In this document: positions 19,601-27,999 of the stretch, in pieces
How positions within the stretch are numbered: the first letter of the stretch is position 1
How the letters are laid out: each line of letters starts with the position of its first letter
NCBI GenBank assembly: GCA_964383365.1
Contig: CAYLHF010000012.1
Span: 25,239 to 89,238, forward strand
Reading direction: 5' to 3'
Source: CAYLHF01 sp964383365
GTDB taxonomy: Bacteria > Bacteroidota > Rhodothermia > Rhodothermales > UBA10348
Length of the DNA stretch: 64,000 bases
Translations under genes and position numbers: made by a program
Notes under the pieces: model-generated
What the model saw: the letters and a program-made list of their open reading frames with translations, nothing else
Databases searched by the model: none
What the model was told of the DNA's origin: nothing

Positions 19601-20049
19601 GGAAGACCGACCAGAAAAGGACGCTCCGAAAGTATTCGCTGGCAGAATGCATGAATCGTGTCGATAAAGATCTGATCGATTACCGATAACGCATAGCGAA
19701 GGAGTTCTCGTTCATGAACGAGAGACTGAACGTCACTGCTCTCGTCCGGGATCGTATCGAGAATGCCTGAAATAGTCCGTATGGCATCCCGCAGGTGGCT
19801 GAAGAAACGACCCCTCATTTCTCCTGCAGCCTTGCGAGTAAATGTGATTGCCACGATCGACTCTGGTGCTACTCCCGATCGGATGAGGGCCGTCATCCGG
19901 GCAACAAGGACCGTGGTTTTGCCCGACCCAGCCGCTGCTCGTACCACCAGGTTTGAATCCGCCAAGAATAGATCGTCCGACCCGATGGGACCGGAAAGAT
20001 CATGGGTGCCGCAGATCATGCGACGAGCTTCGGAGTCAGATAATATCAT
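16687..20049 (-). CDS. addA: AddA-like UvrD/RecB-family helicase-nuclease
   Basis: About 1120 residues, superfamily 1A helicase with C-terminal nuclease. Motifs in order: Walker A AAAGSGKTT, DTIHAFC, Walker B VDEFQDTDPLQ, GDDKQAIYRFRGAD, TSNFRS, HQAKGLEADVVFLVD and VAATRAREQL. The RecB-like nuclease has GRAVHRLFEYA, MDLVFRVGPQWTIVDYKTD and GQLQAYI. With AddB it would process double-strand ends for recombination and degrade linear foreign DNA. The frame extends to 20157, but that would overlap addB by ~98 bp. ATG 20049, 10 bases after the addB stop and behind a GAGAG site, is preferred. It is co-transcribed with addB. Confidence 0.92.
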   Translation of the reverse strand: MILSDSEARRMICGTHDLSGPIGSDDLFLADSNLVVRAAAGSGKTTVLVARMTALIRSGVAPESIVAITFTRKAAGEMRGRFFSHLRDAIRTISGILDTIPDESSDVQSLVHERELLRYALSVIDQIFIDTIHAFCQRILSERPFLVGLPADFSVIDPLDEERMSAVCWRRFLDAQTNSAAERMQSLATNGIHLPDLYDYFRVRSGLHGLPIGTESSEKPDASTALSVTEEFLDHLLRYVPGAGKRDPLMLTLERADRFRKSISLDTDAVIVEWLRLFDNLVSPSGSLKSGLITLNRWSPDKKSEAYRFAQSLKGSAKLGESTLVHFILLHIRPVVQAWREHIYPEIEEIVHDAVDAYFTYRVSEGRLVFRDLLQLCVRLFRTSESARVHFSSRFGRILVDEFQDTDPLQAELLFLLTAKNTKETDWRACKPRPGSLMIVGDDKQAIYRFRGADVRVFSICEKLIRQSDGRVLNLTSNFRSTPSLCAWINNALMESFGQDGATYQAVYEPLSAARSETGPVKSVCTLSIPRQRGHLSESIARLEAGKIVSIIREMTGKDGSRDYGDFLLLTRVSNRMHLFIDALRQSGIPFETAGSRSLHRAVSLRTILHLLNVVRNPSDSVSLIAYLRGPLCGFSDKMLVDFRSMTGAIDLRLPVPSETDDALAYAVTTARALVESSRLALIRWPVAQAMEHILMTTGLLAAYAQEDAGSTEAGALEKVLVLLRTWESAGMNWLEARQELLRLSRGELDQEGLTLESGQGRAVRIFNIHQAKGLEADVVFLVDADPSVRAREPQFFVERREGGARVIVPVRKKAGFREQPIAEPTSWTNAMEEEKRFSAAEDNRLRYVAATRAREQLFITRYMGSDEKGFWAPFYDHLPLEADGDDLNPLEDEAGNCHSDASRDESSFNDAFENLRINRERMEAGRVPTWQLIRPSKPEVESVGSSTIDESYRGRGRGYGRAVHRLFEYAIEQHLLGKPMDDARWCSYYLQEEIEGSNGRDLSDLEGSAIRALCDFRKSEIWHSVCDSDECYTELPFTHSLKNTEPVQVVSGIMDLVFRVGPQWTIVDYKTDARTERSLLTHYAGQLQAYIDSWQHLTGATSIRAGLWSVQESTFMPVE

Positions 20050-20059
20050 TGTTCGTCTC

Positions 20060-23000
20060 TCATTGACTGTCCACGCCTTCGGATGAGATTCTGCGCGATG
20101 TCGGCGGCCAGATAGATAAAACGTCTCCGATCGGCGTTCCCGTCTGTGTCTCGTCAAGCTTTCGTATCAGGCGACGCTTCACCGTGTCCGCATCACCGCA
20201 TACCGGGGAGAATTCACAATACGAGCACACGCCCGTAAACGCTCCGGACGGCACAAATGCCCCTTCATCGGTAAGACATTTGGCTGCCGAAATGAGGGAC
20301 TCGATATCGGCTCGAACCTCGCCGGGGTCTGCCGATATCCGTCGTCCCATCGTCTGTTCATTCAGAAAAAGGTACCCCGATTCTATCACGTCCTTTTCAA
20401 ACATCGTCTCCACCGCATAGGCGTACAGCGCCCACTGCAGGTGAACGCCTCCACCCAGCAAGTCCTCAGACTCGTACGAGCCATCAGAACCTGTCTTGTA
20501 GTCCGTTATGGACAGGCGACCATCTGGATCCACGTCGATACGGTCGATTCTTCCCGTCAGGTTTATGTGCTCGTTACCCAGATCGATCTGGACGGATAGA
20601 TTTTCATGATCCGTTGAATCTTGCTCCGGGGAGGATATTACCCGTTCGACACCCAAGGGCACATAGTTACCTCTATTCGAGGTGCGATCGGCCATGTAGA
20701 GCAGACTGATTCTCCTGAAGTAGTGCAGTTCCTTCTCGTAAACGGCCGCGTTTGGCGGGGCAGACAGGGCCGCATAATCATCTACCAGGGAGGTAAACAG
20801 GCTGGAAAGGCCGTCGACCGGGGCTGTGATTATCTGATCCCTGACAGCTGGTTCGACCCACCGACGCAGGCCTTCGTGAACGATGCGACCTCTTGTAAGT
20901 GGAGAGATCCAGACCCCCTCGTCGATCTCGTCCGGTCGTGAGGCCTTAAGTACGTATCTGAGAAAAAACCTGTACGGACAGGAAAATAGTGTCTCGAGCC
21001 GGGACGCAGACACCTCCTGCCCGGTCAAGTCCGGGTCCAACCCTTTCCGGGATATGAGTCCATCGAATCCAGACCAGTCCGGGAGTTCTCGCGCGCGAAT
21101 CGCCAACCTGCCGGCTGCCAGATTACGATTGAGTCGCTCAAGATCTGCAATCGCCCTCGTATTCTTTCCAAGCGCGAGATAGACATCTGTACGGTCAAGA
21201 AAACAACTCTTCGACTTGTTTCCCGGTATCCAGGAGACGATGGGAAGGTCCGTATCTCGAATGCTGTGTCGGGCCATTATTCCCAGCAGGGCTGCCGACG
21301 GAAACTGTTCGCGTCCGTCGGAGGGGTCGTAAAATGCGTATGAAAGACACCGATGACCGACGCTATTCGAAAGGGCATATTCCAGATACCATTGTCTCGA
21401 CCGGGCAAAGCTTGAGGTCATGGATATCCGGGTTGACCCATCTCGTTCGACTGCTTCCCGGTCAGAATCCGGAAAGAACGGATCGTCCGATGCGTGGCGC
21501 CCGAATGTATTGTCGTCGAGACCGACAATGAATGCGTGCGGTCTGCCTGAAAAGCCGCTTCCGGTCAGTGGGACTACATGAACCGCTCCCGGCGCTGCAG
21601 CCCGGGCACGAACAAAATGGTCGCCCAGGTACTCGATAGCCAGTCGTAGCAGTTCTGTCCGGTCGATCGATACATCAATCAAGTCAGACAGGCTGGTGAA
21701 ACGCGAACCGAGTTCGCGTTTCGCCACGTGTTCGAGATGATCGTCAGGCAGATGGGGCTCCAGCGGTACAAAACGATCCAGAAAGATCCGGACCAGATCC
21801 GAGAGATCCCGGGGCGTCGCAACGCGATCAGGTCCACAAATCTTAAGCAACGGAGAAAGGTATTGCAGTACAGAGCGGACTCTGTGCGCGCTCCATGCCG
21901 TATCCGAAAACGGCGAATTTCCTCTGGCTTCGATCGCAACCCTTTTCTCCAGATGTCTGACGTATGCATCTGGAGTACCTGCTATTCGAACACCAGACAG
22001 GTAATCCGCTACCACCATATTTCGATCTTCAGGTTCTTCGCCGGAAAATGTCACCGCCAATTCGATAAACCGACCCCGTAATGCCTCGACCAGCACCTCG
22101 CTCGAATACCCTCCCGCCATCCATTCCAGAAACATTTTCAGCGCCATACCCGATCGGGTCGACGTAACAGGCACTCCCGCTGCCAGGGTTATAGGGATAT
22201 CATACCTGTTCGAGAGCGATCGGACAATCCGAACGTACGGGTCATAAACCGGATACGTAATCTCGACGTCATCAAATACCAGGCCCCGCCTGATGATCTC
22301 CTGAAACACCCCCCTGATTTCGTTCTCGGGACCCACCGCTCTGAATATGATTGGGGATTCTGAGGAGCCAGGGGCGTCAGTGTCCGGTTCCGGAGTTATA
22401 TCGGGCACCTCTTCGGGGCGATGGTCTCTACTGAACCCATGCGCGAATCTATCGGTGGCACTCAGATGAAGGGGTGGCAGACGTTGGCCGGGTTGCGTCA
22501 TCACTTCGAAACCGATACTCAGCCCGGCCACCTCTCGAACAAATCTGAATGCCAACTCACTCAGTTGAACAGACCCCACGACCACGAGATAGAACGGTGG
22601 GAGTACATCGGCTGTCCTCCCGATTCCTTCAACAACACGACGATATAGTTCCGCATCATCTATCTGATCATTAACATCCAGATACCCTTCATAGGCGCGA
22701 TAGATTTTGCCGATGACACGTCGATGTTCTGATCGAGACACGCTACGGTACGCGTCAGCACTGATGTCTGCCTGTCTCAAATCTGTGATTGTCCGGGCCA
22801 CATGTGAGGCTGATTTTCGAACGGGAGAGTCAGCGAGATCGGGCATCTGATCCATCAGTGACGCTACGAGAAACGGCACGGAGGCTGCGGAGAGTCTCCT
22901 ATGGGTCGCCTGTTCCGGGTCCCGCTCATGGATATATGCGGCCAGGGAAAGCGTATTTTGAAAACTGACATTGATCGAAGAAAATCCAGCCCGGGCTGCG

Positions 23001-23134
23001 GCAATACGAAGCTCCTGCCCACTCTGAGCAGACGGGGTAATCACGATTTTTTTTAGATAGCGGGTCGAAGGTCCTGAGAAGATGCCGCCGAGACGCTGAA
23101 TTATATTATGCTGATGCTGATTAATCACGGGCAA
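20060..23134 (-). CDS. addB: AddB-like PD-(D/E)XK nuclease subunit
   Basis: 1024 residues. The C-terminal third carries the RecB/AddB nuclease: FSCPYRFFLRYVL (first Cys of the Fe-S cluster), RGRIVHEGLRRW, GRIDRIDVDPDGRLSITDYKTG with catalytic Asp and Lys, and QWALYAYA. The closing CX2CX5C in CSYCEFSPVC supplies the other three cluster ligands, as in AddB. The N-terminal two-thirds look like an inactivated helicase: no Walker A is visible (TPSAQSGQELR at the expected place), which is normal for one class of AddB. It is the first gene of the addBA pair, divergent from a DnaQ-like exonuclease gene. Confidence 0.88.
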   Translation of the reverse strand: MPVINQHQHNIIQRLGGIFSGPSTRYLKKIVITPSAQSGQELRIAAARAGFSSINVSFQNTLSLAAYIHERDPEQATHRRLSAASVPFLVASLMDQMPDLADSPVRKSASHVARTITDLRQADISADAYRSVSRSEHRRVIGKIYRAYEGYLDVNDQIDDAELYRRVVEGIGRTADVLPPFYLVVVGSVQLSELAFRFVREVAGLSIGFEVMTQPGQRLPPLHLSATDRFAHGFSRDHRPEEVPDITPEPDTDAPGSSESPIIFRAVGPENEIRGVFQEIIRRGLVFDDVEITYPVYDPYVRIVRSLSNRYDIPITLAAGVPVTSTRSGMALKMFLEWMAGGYSSEVLVEALRGRFIELAVTFSGEEPEDRNMVVADYLSGVRIAGTPDAYVRHLEKRVAIEARGNSPFSDTAWSAHRVRSVLQYLSPLLKICGPDRVATPRDLSDLVRIFLDRFVPLEPHLPDDHLEHVAKRELGSRFTSLSDLIDVSIDRTELLRLAIEYLGDHFVRARAAAPGAVHVVPLTGSGFSGRPHAFIVGLDDNTFGRHASDDPFFPDSDREAVERDGSTRISMTSSFARSRQWYLEYALSNSVGHRCLSYAFYDPSDGREQFPSAALLGIMARHSIRDTDLPIVSWIPGNKSKSCFLDRTDVYLALGKNTRAIADLERLNRNLAAGRLAIRARELPDWSGFDGLISRKGLDPDLTGQEVSASRLETLFSCPYRFFLRYVLKASRPDEIDEGVWISPLTRGRIVHEGLRRWVEPAVRDQIITAPVDGLSSLFTSLVDDYAALSAPPNAAVYEKELHYFRRISLLYMADRTSNRGNYVPLGVERVISSPEQDSTDHENLSVQIDLGNEHINLTGRIDRIDVDPDGRLSITDYKTGSDGSYESEDLLGGGVHLQWALYAYAVETMFEKDVIESGYLFLNEQTMGRRISADPGEVRADIESLISAAKCLTDEGAFVPSGAFTGVCSYCEFSPVCGDADTVKRRLIRKLDETQTGTPIGDVLSIWPPTSRRISSEGVDSQ

Positions 23135-23299
23135 TTATTTTTCTGCTCTTACATCCATACCATGGGATCCGGGGCCGGATGAGCGAACTTGGATAGCCGT
23201 CGTTTTAGAATATAGATTTCTTCGTATGACACCTAGATGTCATAGGGTAGGTACTATTTTTCACCAACCACTTAATACTGATGCGGAGATTGTGTAGTC
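23135..23299. promoter_or_regulatory. Divergent promoter region with a 7-6-7 palindrome
   Basis: 165 bp between the divergent addB and exonuclease genes, AT-richer than its surroundings. At 23225-23244 there is a perfect inverted repeat TATGACA-N6-TGTCATA, the size of a dimeric regulator's operator. It lies ~56 bp before the exonuclease start and ~90 bp before addB. Neither a LexA nor an FNR consensus is recognisable, so the regulator is unknown. Confidence 0.45.
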
Positions 23300-24115
23300 A
23301 TGAGTAAAGTAATGATAGCATTTGATGTCGAAACCACCGGCAAAAATGCTGAAACAGATCAAATCGTAGAGATTTCGATGTGTCTGTATGAAAACGGACA
23401 AGAGCGTAGCTATCACCGTCTTCTACGACCAAAGGTACCCATTTCAGAAGGGGCAAGAAACGTACATGGAATCAGCATGGAGGACGTAAAAGACGCCCCC
23501 GGATTTGGTGATGTGGCTGACGAAATTCTCGAGTTTCTGTCTGCAGCAGACGTGATTGTGGGATATAACGTCCGGTTCGACATTCGATTTGTAGAAAAGG
23601 AGTTTTCCCGTATCGGTCGGACCGTCGTACTCTATGAAAAGCTCGTCGTCGATCCGTACCGAATCTGGCAGGCGATGGAGCCCCGTTCACTGGTAGATGC
23701 CCATCGAAGATTCGTTGGGACGGAAATGGAGAATGCGCACAGCGCGGAGGCAGATGTTCAGGCCGCAGTCCGCGTCCTGCGAGGAGTCAGAAAATCCTTC
23801 AATCTACAGGAAGCATCCTGGGAAGACCTGGCTCAGATTACCACACCCGAACTGGCCTTCTGGATCGGTTCCTCCGATCACTTTATCTGGGAAAATAACC
23901 GCGTGACGGTGGGATTCGGCAAGCACGGAGGAAAACCTCTTTTCGATATTGTCCGAGATGCTCCGGACTATCTTAAATGGGTGATGGGAGCCAATTTCCC
24001 GTCGCATGTTGGGAGTCTCTGCAAAGGAGCGCTCTCAGGCATAGACGAAGAGGAATTCAACAAGAGAATTGTAGCGTTTTATGGACCACCGCCGGAGGAA
24101 AAAAATCCGTCGTAA
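23300..24115 (+). CDS. DnaQ-like 3'-5' exonuclease with ExoX-type C-terminal domain
   Basis: 271 residues. The DEDDh exonuclease core spans residues ~1-170: FDVETTG (Asp/Glu), GYNVRFDIRF (second Asp) and HSAEADVQA (His and last Asp). The C-terminal ~60 residues (TVGFGKHGGKPLFDIVRDAPDYLKWV) match the small domain found in exodeoxyribonuclease X-like proteins and stand-alone 'GKH/GKxKG' proteins. It probably trims single-stranded 3' ends in repair rather than acting as the replicative proofreader. It is divergent from addBA across a shared promoter region, which supports a repair role. Confidence 0.9.
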   Translation: MSKVMIAFDVETTGKNAETDQIVEISMCLYENGQERSYHRLLRPKVPISEGARNVHGISMEDVKDAPGFGDVADEILEFLSAADVIVGYNVRFDIRFVEKEFSRIGRTVVLYEKLVVDPYRIWQAMEPRSLVDAHRRFVGTEMENAHSAEADVQAAVRVLRGVRKSFNLQEASWEDLAQITTPELAFWIGSSDHFIWENNRVTVGFGKHGGKPLFDIVRDAPDYLKWVMGANFPSHVGSLCKGALSGIDEEEFNKRIVAFYGPPPEEKNPS

Positions 24116-24255
24116 GGTTCGTACCTTCGAAGCGACCCGAAAGATCATTTTGCAGGAAATTTTGGGCGATCGCATCGGTAGCCACGTGAGTTGCGTTCCT
24201 GTTCTCTCATCCATTTATTCGGCTATTCATCATCATATGCATAGAGGTGTACATT

Positions 24256-24672
24256 ATGTACAATCCTGATCTTCTGGCCGTTCTGATTGCAGGAATAATA
24301 CCCATGGTCCTGGGAGCTCTCTGGTACGGACCGCTCTTCGGGAGTAAGTGGATGGAACTCATGGGTACGTCGGAGGAAGAGCTTCGCGATGGATTTAATC
24401 CACTCAAATCGTATGGCGTCACATTTGTTATGTCACTCGTGATGGCCTACGTACTGGCGCACATTTTGCAGGCGTTCGATGACGCGTATGCGCTCACCGG
24501 ATGGGCAGCTGGTGTCAAGGGCGGTTTCTTTGTCTGGCTTGGATTTGTTCTGACGATCGGATGGCAAAACGTATCGTTTGAAGGGCAAAATATCGGCGTA
24601 TACTGGCTAAACATGGCATATAATCTGGTTGCCCTGCTGGCGATGGGTGCCCTTCTTGGTGTCTGGAGATAG
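24256..24672 (+). CDS. DUF1761 family membrane protein
   Basis: 138 residues with four hydrophobic helices. The N-terminal PMVLGALWYGPLFGSKWM is characteristic of DUF1761, a family of small inner-membrane proteins of unknown function. The ATG at 24256 is preceded by AGAGGTG at the right distance; a GTG three codons upstream is also in frame. It stands alone, ~140 bp after the exonuclease and ~150 bp before another small membrane protein. Confidence 0.85.
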   Translation: MYNPDLLAVLIAGIIPMVLGALWYGPLFGSKWMELMGTSEEELRDGFNPLKSYGVTFVMSLVMAYVLAHILQAFDDAYALTGWAAGVKGGFFVWLGFVLTIGWQNVSFEGQNIGVYWLNMAYNLVALLAMGALLGVWR

Positions 24673-24823
24673 CTCCGGACGAGTGCGGATGCCACCTGGT
24701 GCGCAACCGAATCAGACTGCCCGACGTACGCTCCGGGGGTAATAACCCGGGATTCGTACGGCGAGTGGTAGATCGTTTGTCAACGCAGCGCGTTATTCCA
24801 AAACCAGTACCCAGGAGTACCCG

Positions 24824-25051
24824 ATGACCAGCAAGTACGAGACATCGATTTACACCCGTAAGCAACTCGACAGTGCGCGTCAGAAAGCTCAGGTTATCGG
24901 TTGGGTGCAGGGGGCCGGGTCCATGTTCCTTCTTCTCATGTTGCTCAATTTCATCGGATGGATTCCAGCAATACTCCTGACCGGTCTCGCAGGGTTTATT
25001 GGCTTCAAGTTCTTTTCCCGGCGCTCCTCTGCAAGCGAAGAATCCGCTTGA
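24824..25051 (+). CDS. Small hypothetical membrane protein
   Basis: 75 residues with two close hydrophobic segments (GSMFLLLMLLNFIGWIP and ILLTGLAGFIGFKFF) flanked by basic residues. I do not recognise a family. The start ATG follows AGGAGT at 24812-24817, a good ribosome site, which supports it being a real gene. It ends 9 bp before the convergent TauE/SafE gene's 3' end. Confidence 0.6.
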   Translation: MTSKYETSIYTRKQLDSARQKAQVIGWVQGAGSMFLLLMLLNFIGWIPAILLTGLAGFIGFKFFSRRSSASEESA

Positions 25052-25060
25052 TTTGTGGCA

Positions 25061-25828
25061 TCATATGACCCGTCTGGTCAGGAATATGATCGCAAGTACG
25101 ATTACGATGCCCAGTGTTCGCTGAATGGACTTTCCCGAGAAGCGGGCGGCGCCCAGATAAGATCCCAGTGCTCCACCGAGAAAGACGGCCGCGATTACAG
25201 GCCACCAGTACGACCAGTCCAGCGAATGATACTGGACGCGGGCGGCGACACCGGCAATCGAATTGGCCAGAATGAAGATTGACCCGGTAGCAGCTGCTTC
25301 TTTCTCTGAGCCCAGGTTGAAGACCAGAATCAGAGGTACCAGAAATATACCGCCCCCGATACCTACAATTCCGGCCAACATTCCGAGTATCGCACCGAGT
25401 ACGAACGGAAGAGCGCGTTTCATCGGGCCCGGCAATGCGTACTGGATCTGTACATCGGTCCAGAAGTAGATTCGAAAGGCCACGAATACAAGCGACGACA
25501 ACAGTAACCATTCAAAAACGACTCTTGAAATGGAGAGGGATCCGCCCAGAAAGGCCATCGGAATCGATGTTATCAAGAAAGGCAACACCAGACGGTAATT
25601 GACGTGCTTGAATCGAGCGTAATTCAGCGAACCAACAGACGTCACTGTAAGATTCAGGAGCAGAGATATCGTCGGTATTGATCCGAAACCGACTCCGGCA
25701 ATTGAAAGCAACGCCGTGTAACTGGATCCGCCTCCCAGTCCGACCGAGGAATACATGAGAGCTACACAGAAGAACACGAGTGCAAGAATCCACACCAGCG
25801 AACCATCAAAAAAAATAGATTCGACCAT
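25061..25828 (-). CDS. TauE/SafE family sulfite exporter-type permease
   Basis: 255 residues, about eight membrane helices in two related halves. Each half has the family glycine motif: VGLGGGSSY in the first, VGIGGGIFLVP in the second. The family moves small anions such as sulfite, sulfoacetate or taurine-related compounds; substrate here is unknown. It lies on the same strand as, and 161 bp downstream of, the nonaheme cytochrome gene, so it could be the tail of that locus or an independent unit. No terminator with a T-run is seen in the gap. Confidence 0.9.
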   Translation of the reverse strand: MVESIFFDGSLVWILALVFFCVALMYSSVGLGGGSSYTALLSIAGVGFGSIPTISLLLNLTVTSVGSLNYARFKHVNYRLVLPFLITSIPMAFLGGSLSISRVVFEWLLLSSLVFVAFRIYFWTDVQIQYALPGPMKRALPFVLGAILGMLAGIVGIGGGIFLVPLILVFNLGSEKEAAATGSIFILANSIAGVAARVQYHSLDWSYWWPVIAAVFLGGALGSYLGAARFSGKSIQRTLGIVIVLAIIFLTRRVI

Positions 25829-25989
25829 TGCGTCGATGTCTTTCCGCAGCCGTTCAGGCAGGATTCATTGAGACTTCAGCGTCGGCTATCGGTAGCAGTG
25901 AACGCATCTGCTCTTCTGGAGGTGTCTTTGAAAACCTGTCGTCACGCGATCATTCGGTCTGACAGCTGTTTCCCTCGATGGACGCTAAA

Positions 25990-26991
25990 TCAAAACAGAT
26001 CGATTTGACCGTTGATATGCAGGTCTTTACCAATGATCTCCATGTTGGCATTTACGACACGCGGATGGCATCCATTGCACGTAGTGACCTGAAGGTGTCC
26101 CTTCGGCGGTAGATCGTGGCACGTTCCGCACGCGGCCTGACCGCTTCCGACCTCCGTCCACTTCATCACCAGATGATTGCCTTCTATCTGCGGCGCGATA
26201 TAAATACCCGGGGCTGCACTGTCGGCCTTCTTGAATTCAAAATTTCCATGACAGTATACATTACTGCACGTATTGGCGACCGGATCATAGACCGGTGTAA
26301 GCGTGCCATTTGCCGTTGCGAACGAACTGAACAGAAGATCCGCACTCGGGGGACCACCATCCGTATGTCCCTCGGAAGAATACCGTTCTGGCTTGTTGTG
26401 ACAGTGGCTGCACTCGGGATTCAGAATATTGGTCAGATCGCTTCCACCCATATGCGTCTGATGAGCCCCGACGCCCGGTGAGGTCGTTGAAATATTTCCA
26501 CGCAGATCTTCGGGAGGGGCAATACTTCCATCACTTCCGTGACAGGTCGTGCACGCTTCCGGGCCATCCACGTCCGTATGACACGTGAGACAACTCTTAC
26601 CGTCCGTGCCATTTCCTGCATAATCGCTACCGTGGCAATTCTGACACACGGTAAGATCCCAGTGAACCTGATCCGCAACAGCCTGCGTGTGGAGATTGAG
26701 CCCCAGTGTGTCTGCAAACGCGGCAGGGTGTGGAAATACGCTGTGACATCCTGACGACTGACAGCTCACGCCGGCTACTGACCCTGAAAAGTCGTCGCCG
26801 TGACACGTTGCGCAGGTCTCGGTCTTACCCGGAGTTTCCAGTACGAATTGACCGTGGAACGTCGACGATTGCGGATCGGCCCAGCCCGCCGGGTGCGTCG
26901 TAACGTCCGGGGGTTGAGCTGGATCGCTGCATGCGACAACGGTGATTGCCGCGAGAAAAAATAGAAAACCGCAAAAAAACCACTGCTTCAT
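25990..26991 (-). CDS. Nonaheme c-type cytochrome lipoprotein (CX2CH and CX4CH motifs)
   Basis: 333 residues. The N-terminus is a lipoprotein signal with lipobox VVAC, so mature Cys21 is lipidated. Nine heme c attachment motifs are visible: seven CX2CH (CATCH, CQNCH, CLTCH, CTTCH, CSHCH, CGTCH, CNGCH) and two CX4CH (CQSSGCH and CSNVYCH). CX4CH motifs of this kind occur in Geobacter-type outer-surface multiheme proteins. It is the last cytochrome of a co-directional run, 12 bp after the dodecaheme gene. By position and lipidation it is the best candidate for the outer-face terminal cytochrome of a porin-cytochrome conduit. Which membrane face it occupies is inference. Confidence 0.85.
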   Translation of the reverse strand: MKQWFFCGFLFFLAAITVVACSDPAQPPDVTTHPAGWADPQSSTFHGQFVLETPGKTETCATCHGDDFSGSVAGVSCQSSGCHSVFPHPAAFADTLGLNLHTQAVADQVHWDLTVCQNCHGSDYAGNGTDGKSCLTCHTDVDGPEACTTCHGSDGSIAPPEDLRGNISTTSPGVGAHQTHMGGSDLTNILNPECSHCHNKPERYSSEGHTDGGPPSADLLFSSFATANGTLTPVYDPVANTCSNVYCHGNFEFKKADSAAPGIYIAPQIEGNHLVMKWTEVGSGQAACGTCHDLPPKGHLQVTTCNGCHPRVVNANMEIIGKDLHINGQIDLF

Positions 26992-27003
26992 AGTCTAATC
27001 AAT

Positions 27004-27969
27004 CTACAGGGTAGAGTCGTGACACGTACCGCAGACCACGTCTGCATCATCCACGTGACATGACATACAGGTCTGAATATCATTAAGTGCCTCCAACCGG
27101 TGACGTCCTCCGTCGCCTTCGATGCGATTTACCCATCCCGGTGTGTGGCTGTGGGGCATCACCAGGTTTTGTGTGTGACACTCGGCGCAAAACGTCAAGT
27201 CGCTGTGGCAACTCTGGCACGTGACTTCCGCTGACTGTGCCTCCAGCGCATGCGTGAACTCCCAGTTGAGTGGGTGCGTACGTTCATCTATGTTCTCACT
27301 CTCATGGCAGTCCTGGCAGAAGTCGTCCTGATGACATGTCTGGCATGTCTTCTCACCATCGATCAGATTGGCATCGAATCGCGAGAGATCAGCATGAACT
27401 CTCCTGAAATCACCGTCATGACTCGGTGGCTTCAGTCGGTCCGTACCCAGATGACACGTCTGACACGTTACGGATACGGAACGATCCTCATGGCAGTCAA
27501 GGCAGGCCACCATCGAAGGCAACACGATAGGATCAACTTCCGTCTTCTCCGGCATCACGGCATGGCATGTTACACATGACAGTTCCGCCGTGAGATGTCT
27601 GTTGTGAGAAAATTTCTTGTTATAATCGACGATTCTGATCAACTCTACCGGAGCATCGCCGTTTTCGTGACACTGTACACAGTTGTCTGGATCCTCCACC
27701 TCATGACAGTCCTCGCATGTCTCATGATCGGGGATCAGGTTGTCTGCCCCTGTTTCACTGTCTTCGGCGCTATCATGACAATCCAGACACTCCAATTCTT
27801 CCTGAATAACGTGCCGCTCGTGTGAGAAGGTGAGGTTTTCTATCGGTGTGTTCTGGACGGAATCCGGTTGGATAAAATCAGACACGTCCGGCTGCAATAA
27901 AAAGAACCCGACAATCAAGATGACGGCCCCCGGCAGCAACAGACGATTCAAGTCAAGATTCGATCTCAT
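27004..27969 (-). CDS. Dodecaheme c-type cytochrome
   Basis: 321 residues. One N-terminal hydrophobic segment (LLLPGAVILIVGFFLL) serves as signal or membrane anchor. The rest holds twelve CX2CH motifs (CLDCH, CEDCH, CVQCH, CVTCH, CLDCH, CQTCH, CQTCH, CQDCH, CQSCH, CAECH, CMSCH, CGTCH). FSHERH and FSHNRH supply likely distal His ligands, as in the cytochrome c3/c7 and MtrA families. It lies between the beta-barrel gene (30 bp upstream) and the nonaheme lipoprotein (12 bp downstream). That order suggests it is the periplasmic wire threading the barrel. Twelve hemes is more than MtrA (10) or OmaB (8). Confidence 0.87.
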   Translation of the reverse strand: MRSNLDLNRLLLPGAVILIVGFFLLQPDVSDFIQPDSVQNTPIENLTFSHERHVIQEELECLDCHDSAEDSETGADNLIPDHETCEDCHEVEDPDNCVQCHENGDAPVELIRIVDYNKKFSHNRHLTAELSCVTCHAVMPEKTEVDPIVLPSMVACLDCHEDRSVSVTCQTCHLGTDRLKPPSHDGDFRRVHADLSRFDANLIDGEKTCQTCHQDDFCQDCHESENIDERTHPLNWEFTHALEAQSAEVTCQSCHSDLTFCAECHTQNLVMPHSHTPGWVNRIEGDGGRHRLEALNDIQTCMSCHVDDADVVCGTCHDSTL

Positions 27970-27999
27970 AGTAATAAATTAAAATCAGTGCGGGCCTGT

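Noticed and set aside
20050..20157. Upstream start for addA overlapping addB
   Set aside because: It would overlap addB by ~98 bp with an Arg-rich tail unlike AddA. ATG 20049 follows the addB stop by 10 bases with a ribosome site.
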